A stretch of 64,000 nt of DNA from Candidatus Opimibacter skivensis (GTDB lineage Bacteria > Bacteroidota > Bacteroidia > Chitinophagales > Saprospiraceae), in contig JADKGY010000035.1 in the NCBI GenBank assembly GCA_016722045.1, forward strand, positions 127,602-191,601, written 5' to 3'. Shown here one piece after another: positions 9,443 through 18,700 of the stretch. The number at the start of each line of letters is the position of its first letter. Positions within the stretch are counted from its first letter, which is position 1. Under the pieces are notes generated by a model that was not told the origin of the DNA, ran no database searches, and worked only from the letters and a program-made list of their open reading frames with translations. The translations under genes and the position numbers were made by a program.

Positions 9443-9474
9443 AAATAGTCTTTTCGTCGATAATATGCATCAAA
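9440..9474 (-). promoter_or_regulatory. Candidate Bacteroidota promoter for hipBA
   Basis: On the minus strand TATTTTTG (9447-9440) fits TAnnTTTG, and TTTG (9474-9471) sits 23 nt upstream, slightly wider than the usual 19-21. The -7 box touches the operator, which would allow autorepression. Confidence 0.4.
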
Positions 9475-9676
9475 TATATGCGAATAGTAGGCTTATGCAC
9501 TAAAGGCAAATAATAAACGACTTTTACAAATTCTATTATCTCTGCATGAGAGAAGTCAGATTATTGCTTTCTTAATCTTCAGATGATAAAGAAAAAATCA
9601 TTCCTTGAAAATTAAGATTGAACAATTGTAATTTGGACCCAATTCAATATTTTCTCCTTTCAATTGCCTCTCACCC

Positions 9677-11422
9677 ATGGATGTTATTTCCCTAGCCTTT
9701 GCCAATGACCGGACAAACCCGCTTCTCACCCTGCAGGAAGAAGACAATAATCTGTTTAAAATATTGTCGCCGCGTCAGCTCAAACAACACTATATCCTGA
9801 TGCGGGATTCGTATGCATCAATTGAGACTGTAACAAATACAATCGCCCAGGCCAAAGATCAGTTAAGGATCTTTCTGTATAGCGGCCATGCCGGAAGAGA
9901 TAAACTCGTCCTCGAAGGCCAATCTGCTGATGCTGCAGGCATAGCTTATCTCTTAGGTCAGTGCCCAAATCTCCAGCTTGTCTTTCTCAATGGTTGCTCC
10001 ACGAAAGGACAGGTCTATAACTTACTACAAAAAGGCATCCCCGTCATTATCGCCACCAGCGCCCCGATCGAAGACAAAAAAGCATCCGAATTCTCTTCCC
10101 GTTTTTTCCAGGCGATGAACGATCAATGCTCCATCAAAGAAGCATTCGAACTCGCCAAAGGAGAACTCATCACACGACATCCGGATATCAAAGCAGACAT
10201 CTACAATATCCTTGACGAGCCCGGTACGAAAGCAGATGAATCCCTGTGGGGACTTTACGTGCTTCCTGAAAAAGCCATCAGCCTTGAATGGAAACTCAAT
10301 GCAAATGCAGAATCGACTCCTGTAGGAAATTTCGTTCCCAATGAATTGCTCATCGATACATTGATGGTATCACTCGCTCCATACAGAGAAGAGATCAAGA
10401 AAATGGTTGATGATGAAGACGCCGGAGCAACAAAAAGTATTTTAGATAAACGAGAAGCCATACTACGAGCTATCCCTCATCCTGTCAGCGAACAATTGCG
10501 AAAATTATTAGTAGATGAAGAACCCGGTTCAGGTGGTCAGACATTTTACAACCAGGTAGGTCTGTCACGGTTGCAACAAATCATCATCATCTACAATACG
10601 CTGATTGAATTACTTGGCTTTACCATTCTTGCCGACTTATGGGAGATCGCGGTGAATGGTGAAAAGCTTACTATCGCCGATGCAGTTAAGGCAAAGCTCA
10701 AAGAATTTTTCCTCTCCTCTGTCGGTGGTACGAGTACACAGAAATTCCTTGACCTGATGTCTACGGCTAAGCAGATCATGGATGCATCAGGCAAAAAATG
10801 TTTTATAGAAGAACTACACGCACTCTCCGATACATACGACTCAAAAGGACCTTTGTATGATGCTGTATCCTATCTTGAATTTGCTCAAAATAAAGCTGCC
10901 GAAAAAGCATTGCCTGCCGAAGAAGCAAAAGAAATCTGCATCAACAGTGAACAGAAACTGGCTGAACTATTCAAACATCTGGGTTTTGTCACCAATTATA
11001 TCATGGCCTCCATCAAGGATATTGATGTACTGAAATACAAACGGTTTCTTAAAACAAAATACAAGCACAATGTCGTCAAGCTCGAACAACGATTTGTAGG
11101 CCTTGCAGTCAACCAGGAAATTGAAGAGGATGCACTCGATAGTAATTCTGTCCTGATCATTAAAAAAGATCAACCAAAGCTATCCCTCAATCTAAGCCCA
11201 TTCATCATTGATGAAAATGCTTTTGATGATAAAGCCAGTATCGCCAAGCTGTATTTTTTCGACCGCTTTGATAAAGCTTCGGGTACATATGTGTATAAGC
11301 ATGTGTACAAACCTCTGGATGCACCACTACTCATACAACAACAAAAAAACTTTAAAGTCCTCAGGGATCAATTTGATGCGTTCTCCAATTCTGTATTTCA
11401 ACAACCACTGCAAAACTTATGA
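9677..11422 (+). CDS. CHAT-domain protease
   Basis: A 581-residue protein. Residues 1-190 are a CHAT (caspase HetF-associated with TPR) peptidase domain: His71 in FLYSGHAGRD and Cys107 in VFLNGCSTKGQV form the dyad, followed by PVIIATSAPIEDKKASEFSSRFFQAM, a family hallmark. The remainder (about 200-581) is mostly helical with no motif I can name and may be the partner-binding region. No signal peptide or membrane helix is seen. The stop overlaps the start of the STAND gene by 4 nt (ATGA), so the pair is translationally coupled. CHAT proteases paired with STAND NTPases are known in predicted bacterial conflict systems. The substrate here is unknown. Confidence 0.85.
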   Translation: MDVISLAFANDRTNPLLTLQEEDNNLFKILSPRQLKQHYILMRDSYASIETVTNTIAQAKDQLRIFLYSGHAGRDKLVLEGQSADAAGIAYLLGQCPNLQLVFLNGCSTKGQVYNLLQKGIPVIIATSAPIEDKKASEFSSRFFQAMNDQCSIKEAFELAKGELITRHPDIKADIYNILDEPGTKADESLWGLYVLPEKAISLEWKLNANAESTPVGNFVPNELLIDTLMVSLAPYREEIKKMVDDEDAGATKSILDKREAILRAIPHPVSEQLRKLLVDEEPGSGGQTFYNQVGLSRLQQIIIIYNTLIELLGFTILADLWEIAVNGEKLTIADAVKAKLKEFFLSSVGGTSTQKFLDLMSTAKQIMDASGKKCFIEELHALSDTYDSKGPLYDAVSYLEFAQNKAAEKALPAEEAKEICINSEQKLAELFKHLGFVTNYIMASIKDIDVLKYKRFLKTKYKHNVVKLEQRFVGLAVNQEIEEDALDSNSVLIIKKDQPKLSLNLSPFIIDENAFDDKASIAKLYFFDRFDKASGTYVYKHVYKPLDAPLLIQQQKNFKVLRDQFDAFSNSVFQQPLQNL

Positions 11423-13785
11423 AGAGCCCCTTTAAATTTCTGGACGCCTTTACACTTCAGGATAAGGATTCGTTCTTCGGTCGTGACCAGGAAATCGAAA
11501 CCATCTATTCGCTCGTCTTCAAGACGCCAATGCTACTTGTATACGGCTTGAGTGGTACAGGTAAAACATCGTTGGTACAATGCGGATTGGCCAGCAGGTT
11601 TGACGGACCGGATTGGTATCCCATTTTTATTCGCAGAAATGACAATATCAACATGTCGACCGCGACTGCAATGAATCATGCATTAGGTAATCTTGCTAAA
11701 GAAACCCTTGCTGAAAATGTTTCTATTTTATTACGGAAGACATTGCGCCCTGTTTATCTTCTGTTTGATCAGTTTGAAGAATTATTTATTCTCGGCCATG
11801 AGGATGAACAAAAAACATTCATGAACTCTCTTCGGGAACTGCTGGATGCTCAACTTCCATCCAAGATCATCCTGATCATGCGTGAGGAATACATCGGACA
11901 ATTGTACAATTATGAAACCTTGATTCCTGAGCTTTTTGATTTCAGGTTCAGAGTAGAACCCATGGGTCCGGGGAAAATAAAAAATGTGATCGAGTCTTCT
12001 TTTGAAAAATTCAACATTCATCTGGCTGAACCGAAAGATGAATTGCTCGATGCGATGGTGCATAATATCAGTGATCCGAGAGCAGGCATTACACTACCCT
12101 ATCTCCAGGTTTATCTGGATATGCTGTATCGCGATAAATACAAAAAGCAGTATGGCACTGTTGAGCAAACGGCTTTCCCAAAAATTGATATTTCTAAAAG
12201 TGATATAGAAAGCATCGGAAAGATTGACAATGTCCTGGAGCGATTCCTTGATGATCAGACTAAAGAATTGCGTGGTCAGCTATCCACAAAATTTAAGAAT
12301 GTAAATCCGAATGTCATCCAGCAAGTTCTTGATATTTTTGTCAGTGAAGAAGGTACTAAACGACCGGTCGCTTACAAACAATCAGGTAATGATATCGTGC
12401 TCACTGATGATACAGCTTCTCCGCTGAAAGAAGTTCCTGCACCATTACTTACAGAAATTCTTACAAGCCTGCAGAGTGATCGTATCCTGCGACGTAGTGA
12501 TGAGAATTTTGAACTGGCGCATGACAGTCTTGCGCTCGTCATTGATGGTAAAAGATCTGAATCACAACGACAGCTTCAGAATGTTCGTAAGCGACTTTTG
12601 AATGCATATGAAGAATATCAAAAGACCGGAGCATTCTTGAATCAAAAACAACTTGCTTCATTCGAAGAATATCTTCCTCACCTAGGCCTGTCAAAAGAGA
12701 TAAGCCTGTTTATGGATAAATGTGAAGAAGAAGTAGTAAGAAAAAATGCAGAAGAAAAAGACCGGCTCCAGGCAGAAAACCGAATAACACAACAGAAGAA
12801 ACTTGCACGAACACGCGGTATATGGCTATCCATCGCCTGTATACTTGCCGCAATTGCTGTTTTTATGGCGTATCAATCCAGGAAAAAAGCAATCGAATTA
12901 GAAATAAAGTCTGCAGCTCTTCAGGTTGAAAAAGAAAAATCAAATCATCAACTGGATTCTATCGCCAATATTCTGATCCAGGTGGATCAGCAGTTTGGAA
13001 TGATGGACTCCATCGTGAAAGGAGAGTTACCGTATTCGGATCTCGTCAAATCGGTCATCACTCTAAAATCACTGGTTCGGAATGATACGATGAAGGCTTC
13101 AGAAATGGCAGCGCAATATATCTCTGTGATCAGGATACTGACCTCAGCAAATATTGAACAGGGAGCTGAAAAGGCAAAGGAAGATTCAATCTTCAATACA
13201 TCACATGTCAATCTTGTCTTACTTCTGAATACACCTCAACCAAAGGAATATATCCAGGTGAAATGGATGAAAGCTAACGGAAATGTGATCGGTGATCCTT
13301 ATTATCTGAATGTAAAGTCAGATTCCAGCCAGACATGGGTCACTGCCACGACCACTATCAAGGATACCGGAGAATATCGCGTAGCGATCTTCAATAGTAT
13401 TGGAGTGGAAGTCGGCCGTCATTATTTCAGGATCAAAGCAGCAGCTGTCAATGAAGTAAGCATGACAGAAACAAGTAAATTCATCACCATGGCATCAGGA
13501 AGTATTGAGTCTCCAGGTCAGGAAACGAACAGCTTTAAGAAAGGACAAATGATCCACTACTGGTTCAGAATCAATAGCCCAAAAGGTGGAGATATCCTAC
13601 TGGTAAAATTAATGGGACCTGACAACAAAAAAGTATGGGAAGACAAATTCACTACAGCTGTCAATACTGATAAAGGATTTCGGGGACATAGTTTCCATGG
13701 TGCAAAAGCATCAGGTAAATTTTATATCAAAATAGTCAATGCCAAGGGAGATGAATTGGCCGGACATGAGATAACGATAGAATAA
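11419..13785 (+). CDS. Membrane-anchored STAND-type NTPase with C-terminal Ig-like region
   Basis: A 788-residue protein. Residues 19-400 are a STAND-like P-loop NTPase: FFGRDQEI, Walker A GLSGTGKTS (43-51), Walker B VYLLFDQFEE (112-121), then a winged-helix-like stretch ending ELAHDSLALVI. A charged coiled coil (about 435-463) leads into one membrane helix (about 467-486, IWLSIACILAAIAVFMAY) and a second coiled coil. The last 270 residues contain two beta-sandwich-like segments (VNLVLLLNTP...FRIKA and IHYWFRINSPKG...ITIE). Predicted topology is NTPase inside and C-terminus outside the inner membrane. It overlaps the CHAT gene by 4 nt. Inferred role: a sensor-switch that controls the CHAT protease in response to an envelope signal. 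Confidence 0.82.
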   Translation: MKSPFKFLDAFTLQDKDSFFGRDQEIETIYSLVFKTPMLLVYGLSGTGKTSLVQCGLASRFDGPDWYPIFIRRNDNINMSTATAMNHALGNLAKETLAENVSILLRKTLRPVYLLFDQFEELFILGHEDEQKTFMNSLRELLDAQLPSKIILIMREEYIGQLYNYETLIPELFDFRFRVEPMGPGKIKNVIESSFEKFNIHLAEPKDELLDAMVHNISDPRAGITLPYLQVYLDMLYRDKYKKQYGTVEQTAFPKIDISKSDIESIGKIDNVLERFLDDQTKELRGQLSTKFKNVNPNVIQQVLDIFVSEEGTKRPVAYKQSGNDIVLTDDTASPLKEVPAPLLTEILTSLQSDRILRRSDENFELAHDSLALVIDGKRSESQRQLQNVRKRLLNAYEEYQKTGAFLNQKQLASFEEYLPHLGLSKEISLFMDKCEEEVVRKNAEEKDRLQAENRITQQKKLARTRGIWLSIACILAAIAVFMAYQSRKKAIELEIKSAALQVEKEKSNHQLDSIANILIQVDQQFGMMDSIVKGELPYSDLVKSVITLKSLVRNDTMKASEMAAQYISVIRILTSANIEQGAEKAKEDSIFNTSHVNLVLLLNTPQPKEYIQVKWMKANGNVIGDPYYLNVKSDSSQTWVTATTTIKDTGEYRVAIFNSIGVEVGRHYFRIKAAAVNEVSMTETSKFITMASGSIESPGQETNSFKKGQMIHYWFRINSPKGGDILLVKLMGPDNKKVWEDKFTTAVNTDKGFRGHSFHGAKASGKFYIKIVNAKGDELAGHEITIE

Positions 13786-13817
13786 CGAGTAACGAAAAAC
13801 GAGTAACGAGTAAAGAG
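13783..13817 (+). repeat. Heptamer array starting at a stop codon (TAACGAG)
   Basis: Five 7-nt units (TAACGAG, TAACGAA, AAACGAG, TAACGAG, TAAAGAG). The first three bases are the TAA stop of the STAND gene. It places TAA in several frames of the sense strand. Confidence 0.85.
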
Positions 13818-13934
13818 CAACAAATGTCGATTGTCGCTTTCTATGTGGTAATAACTTTTTTATTGTTGTCTTTAAGCACCTTCACTAGTTCAATAATTGT
13901 CTGAATTCAAGGCACAGCCTTGATGACACCACGA

Positions 13935-13950
13935 CGTCGGTCAACCGACG
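13935..13950. terminator. Small hairpin between convergent genes
   Basis: CGTCGGT-CA-ACCGACG, 7-bp arms, between the plus-strand STAND gene and the minus-strand membrane-protein gene. It lacks a long T-run, so termination is only possible. Confidence 0.35.
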
Positions 13951-13959
13951 CCGAACGGT

Positions 13960-14355
13960 TTAAATAAGTATCGGTATAGCAAACAATAATGCGCCGATGA
14001 TAAACACGTAGGTTAGCAGATGCACCATCGGATGATCAATCTTCAGAAAAACAAATTGTTCAATCGTTCTGCCCAACCAGAAGAGGGACATACCTGCAAG
14101 AAAGAAATTCCCAAGTCTCGTATTTAAAAGTTCCTTTGGAAAAATAAAACAAATGGCTGCTGCAAAAACGAAAAAATAAATTAACCGCACATTCGCAATT
14201 TGCATGATGGCCTTATTCGCCGGTTGCAGATTATTTAAATCCGTTTTCCAATTAAATATTCTCCAAAACTGTGTATGAAAAATCGCGAATCCGATACAGT
14301 ATACACCACACAAGAAGATCATGATCTCATCCATCGAAAGTGTACTGTTCAACAT
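13960..14355 (-). CDS. Small four-helix membrane protein of unknown function
   Basis: A 131-residue protein with four hydrophobic segments near residues 9-27, 55-76, 82-100 and 110-131. Polar loops contain FWRIFNWKTDLNNLQPANKA and GRTIEQFVFLKIDHP. I do not recognise a family motif. It starts at ATG 14355, with an alternative in-frame Met eight codons in. It is separated from the upstream minus-strand lipoprotein gene by a 225-nt spacer largely made of TAACGAG-type repeats, so co-transcription is uncertain. Its 3' end faces the STAND gene. Confidence 0.65.
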   Translation of the reverse strand: MLNSTLSMDEIMIFLCGVYCIGFAIFHTQFWRIFNWKTDLNNLQPANKAIMQIANVRLIYFFVFAAAICFIFPKELLNTRLGNFFLAGMSLFWLGRTIEQFVFLKIDHPMVHLLTYVFIIGALLFAIPILI

Positions 14356-14486
14356 TGATTTCTAAATACTGGTAAATTGTTATTTTTTATTTGTTACTCC
14401 CCTTCTACCCCCCGACCACCTTTATGCTTCGACATGCTTTCCTCTTCCTTGGGCCACAGCTCAGCAACCAGGGGGAGTTGCAAAAA

Positions 14487-14592
14487 TCGTCACTCGTTAT
14501 TCTCACTCGTCACTCGTTATTCTTTACTCGTTATTCTTTACTCGTTATTCGTTACTCGTTACTCGTTATTCGTTACTTGTTACTCGTTACTC
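14487..14592 (-). repeat. Heptamer array of TAACGAG/TAACGAA units
   Basis: About 15 units read on the minus strand. The array supplies the last codons and the TAA stop of the minus-strand lipoprotein gene (stop at 14580-14582) and continues downstream. The opposite strand (CTCGTTA) is open in all frames and yields spurious LVIRYSL-type frames. Confidence 0.85.
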
Positions 14593-15470
14593 TTTTCAAT
14601 GGTTTCTTCCACCTGAATGACAAAATCTGAAGTACGTACTATATTATCTGTCTGGAATTGCAACCATGCCCTATACAAACCCGGCTTTGCAAACATGGTG
14701 TGAAAAACCAGATTCCCATTTTCAACTACAGGATAGACATGGAGAAAAGCTTTGTCATAAATGTTGATGATCACCATGTGTCCCTTGCCTCCCAGGTAAT
14801 CGCCTAATGTATTTGGATCTATTACTTCACCATTTTTTGTAATGGCTGCAAGGATCGTTTGCATTTTTCCACTTTCAAATTTACCCCCTTCTCCCGGCGA
14901 GAGAATGACACTATAGGGAAGTGCCATTGATGTAAGTCTAGGCTCAGAAAAAGTGACCGACTTCACAGAACCTCCATTGACACCTATAGTTTTTACCTGA
15001 ACTGTATCTATAGAGCCGGTCGGTTTGTATTCGGCAAATAAATTATAGACACCACCTTTTTCAAAAGAAAAATTCTGTTCATACGTGCCCAGATCTGATA
15101 ACCCGGGATGGCGGAGCTCAAACCAACTGAGATCATTACTGATCATTATCAGGTGCATCTCATATCCATGGTCAACATCCAGCGGCACTGGTTCTGTTTC
15201 CTTTCCTACTATCTGAGGTGTGAATGAGAATACTACCTGTTTCCCGGCCTGGATGATATCCGGTTTACTCAGGACGCGCATCCGATAAGTATTTCCATTG
15301 CCCCTGGGCTTGTTTTGCATTATGCTATCCATGACAGATACCTTAGTTTCTGTTGGAGGAGTTTCCGCAGGCCGCTCTTTACAACCCAAGGCGAAAAACA
15401 GGCATACCGCAGCCAAAATGGCCAACCTACCCGAATAGTTGATTTTCGTATTAAAAGATTTCAAATTCAT
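14580..15470 (-). CDS. Lipoprotein with two YtkA/FixH-like beta domains
   Basis: A 296-residue precursor. The N-terminus has a lipoprotein signal: basic, then hydrophobic LAILAAVCLFFALGC with the lipobox Cys about residue 30. The mature part seems to hold two related beta-sandwich segments: HGYEMHLIMISNDLSWFELRHPGLS...GGVYNLFAEYKP, and GKGHMVIINIYDKAFLHVYPV...KPGLYRAWLQFQ. The 'mHLivis.dl..f.h.HP' pattern recalls YtkA/FixH-like and copper-resistance-associated domains, so a metal- or cytochrome-related envelope role is possible but unproven. The last codons (AGT AAC GAG TAA) lie inside a heptamer array, so the natural C-terminus may have been altered by repeat growth. Confidence 0.7.
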   Translation of the reverse strand: MNLKSFNTKINYSGRLAILAAVCLFFALGCKERPAETPPTETKVSVMDSIMQNKPRGNGNTYRMRVLSKPDIIQAGKQVVFSFTPQIVGKETEPVPLDVDHGYEMHLIMISNDLSWFELRHPGLSDLGTYEQNFSFEKGGVYNLFAEYKPTGSIDTVQVKTIGVNGGSVKSVTFSEPRLTSMALPYSVILSPGEGGKFESGKMQTILAAITKNGEVIDPNTLGDYLGGKGHMVIINIYDKAFLHVYPVVENGNLVFHTMFAKPGLYRAWLQFQTDNIVRTSDFVIQVEETIEKSNE

Positions 15471-15709
15471 CCTGCCTGAAAGATAAATAAAGCGTGAAGA
15501 TTATCTCAACTGTAAAAGGCCTGAAACCAAGCTTTTAACAAGACAATAGCATCTTAGGTACTTTATTTTATTGGCATAGGGGAAAATTTAACCTAAAGTC
15601 CATTTTATCTGGCAGAGCAGGCAGCGCCATAGATTTATCAGGTATCTCTGAGGTTGTTATTATTTTATCCGGGCCGGAAATACCCTCTTTTACCTCAATA
15701 TTTCCAGTC

Positions 15710-15767
15710 TTTCATGCCTCATAATTTTGAGGTAACTTTGTAACCCTTGGTTAACAACCAGTTAACC
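15710..15767 (+). promoter_or_regulatory. Promoter and inverted repeat upstream of PKD-repeat gene
   Basis: TAACTTTG (15733-15740) fits the Bacteroidota -7 box and TTTC (15710-15713) lies 19 nt upstream, a near match to TTTG. Just downstream GGTTAAC-AACCA-GTTAACC (15749-15767) is a perfect inverted repeat 7 nt before the start codon and may bind a regulator or form a 5' hairpin. The rest of the 304-nt spacer shows nothing else. Confidence 0.5.
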
Positions 15768-15774
15768 GAACAAA

Positions 15775-18700
15775 ATGAGATCAAATACTATGAAAAGATC
15801 ATTTACTTCCACCATTCTCACCGGCGTCCTGTCCTTATTTCTTGTTTTTGCTTTACAGACTAATGCTAAAGCAACTTGCCATGCATTATTTGGATACACA
15901 CAAGCCCAGGGCAGTTTATTGGTGACCTTCCACGATTCTTCATCAAGTTCGTTTGAGATAACCACATGGCATTGGGATTTTGGAGACGGTCACTCATCAA
16001 ATGACCATAATGTTACTCATACCTATGCGGCACCGGGGACGTATCAAGTCTGTCTCACAATACACGACAACCACGATTGCAATGACACCTATTGCCATTC
16101 CGTCATTGTAGCACCGGTTCCGAATAGCTGTTCTGCCTTTTTTGAGTATACGCAGACTCCCAATACATTGACCATCCACTTTGCTGACGGCTCTCAAAGC
16201 AACCATGATATCATTTCATGGGCTTGGACTTTTGGAGACGGAGAAACTTCGGACAATCATGCACCGATCCATACCTATAGTGCACCGGGAACTTATGAAG
16301 TTTGCCTGACTATCCATGACAATACGGGTTGTACTTCTACCTATTGCCATGCTGTCATTGTAGCACCGGTTAATGCCGGAGATTGTATGGCGAACTTTGG
16401 ATATGTGCAAACACCGAACACACTCAATGTAACTTTTATTGATTCTTCCACCAGTTCTCATACCATTACAACCTGGCATTGGGATTTTGGTGACGGGCAT
16501 TCATCAAATGATCATAACATTTCACACACATACTCAGCACCTGGAACATACCAGGTGTGTCTGACCATTCATGACAATGGAGATTGTAATGATACATACT
16601 GTCAGTCAGTTGTTGTTCTCCCTGTTTTACCAGGAGATTGTGTAGCTTTTTTCACATGGGAGCAGACACCAGGTACATTATCTGTTCATTTTATCGATGG
16701 CTCAGAAAGCAACCATGATATCATTTCCTGGTTGTGGACATTTGGTGATGGTCATAGTTCAGACAATCATGCACCGATACATATCTATGATGCTCCGGGC
16801 ACGTATGAAGTTTGCCTGACGATCCATGATAATACAGGTTGCACATCTACATACTGCCATGCAGTCGTAGTAGCAGCGATCCCTCCAGGTGATTGTGTAG
16901 CACTTTTTACCTGGTATCAGATACAGGGCACACAGACCATTCATTTTGTTGATTCTTCATATAGCTCTCACGATATCACATCTTACTCCTGGAATTTCGG
17001 AGATGGACATGAAGGCGATGGACAAAATCCAAATCATTATTTCCCTGTTGGCACATATGAGGTATGCCTTACCATTCATGACAATACAGGCTGTACAGAT
17101 ACTTATTGTACTACAGTGACTGTTCTGCCTGAAGCACCTGGTGATTGCAATGCATTGTTTTCATACGAACAAATTAGTGGCACACAGAATATTCATTTTA
17201 CAAATCTCTCGACCAGCGCACATGATATCATATCAAATATCTGGAGCTTTGGGGATGGCCATAATGGTGATGGGCAAAATCCAACTCATGAATATCAGAA
17301 TCCGGGTACGTATGAAGTATGCCTGATCATCCACGATAATTCCGGTTGTACGGATACATTCTGTCTTCCAGTTATCGTGCAACCAGTCGTTCCCGGTGAA
17401 TGCAATGCTTCATTCGTATGGGAACAAAGTCCCGGCACGCAGACCATTAATTTTGAAAGTACATCCACAAGTTCACATGATATCACTTCATATAACTGGA
17501 GTTTTGGAGACGGTCACAATGGAGATGGACACAATCCACATCATACGTATGAGAATCCTGGCACCTACGAAGTATGTCTGATCATCCATGATAATTCAGG
17601 ATGCACAGATACCTTCTGCCTTGAGATAACTGTCCAGCCTGTAGTACCAGGAGAATGTAATGCTCTTTTCGGATGGTATCAGATATCCGGTACACAGACG
17701 ATCCACTTTGTTGATTCATCATTCAGTGCCCACGATATAATATCCTACTCATGGAATTTCGGAGACGGACATAATGGTGATGGACAAAATCCAAGTCATT
17801 ATTATCCTGTTGGTACATATGAAGTTTGCCTGACGATTGTAGATAATACCGGCTGTTCGGATACGTATTGTACAACGATTACAGTCGAGCCTGAAGCTCA
17901 GGGTGATTGCATGGCATTGTTTAGTTATTTCCAGGGTGAGAATTCGCTCACGATTCATTTCATTGATTCTTCATCTTCTTCACATGATATCACTTCATGG
18001 CATTGGGAGTTTGGTGATGGACACTCCTCAAATGATCATAACATAACACATACATACGAGAATCCGGGTACATACGAAGTTTGTCTGACAATACATGACA
18101 ATCATGAGTGTAGTGATACATATTGCACTGTCGTGGTTGTAAATCCTGTTCAGCAAGGTGAATGCCATGCACTCTTCTCGTTCCAAAACGAACCAGGCTC
18201 ACTACTCGTTCATTTTACAGATGCATCTACAAGTCCGGATACAATTGTATCATGGTTATGGCATTTCGGTGATGGCACGAATTCGGACGATCATAATCCG
18301 ACCCACACCTATGCAAGTCCAGGCACATATCATGTATGCCTGGTGATCCATGATAATCATGGCTGTTTTGATGAATATTGTCAATATGTAACTGTCAATG
18401 TTAATAATGCTGACTGTCACGCTGCATTTTCTACCATGGTAGATACTGCAGGATTTACAGTGACTTTTACAAACACCTCCACGGGAACGACACCTAACAC
18501 AACTTATCTCTGGCAGTTTGGAGATGGCACGACATCCACCGAGGAAAACCCCGTACATACCTATTCTCATCATGACAATTACACAGTCTGTCTGATCATC
18601 ACAGTTCCTGAAATTGATTGTGTATCTGATGTATGTCACATTATTCACGTTTTCCAATTAGGCGGCATACATGAAGGCGGCGCTTCTGCGGACGCACACA

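Noticed and set aside
9417..9509. Longer N-terminus of the HipB-like protein
   Set aside because: The extra residues precede the HTH, lack family similarity, and overlap the predicted promoter and operator.
14377..14630. Two overlapping plus-strand frames rich in LVIRYSLL
   Set aside because: They are translations of the CTCGTTA heptamer array, which is open in all frames on this strand.
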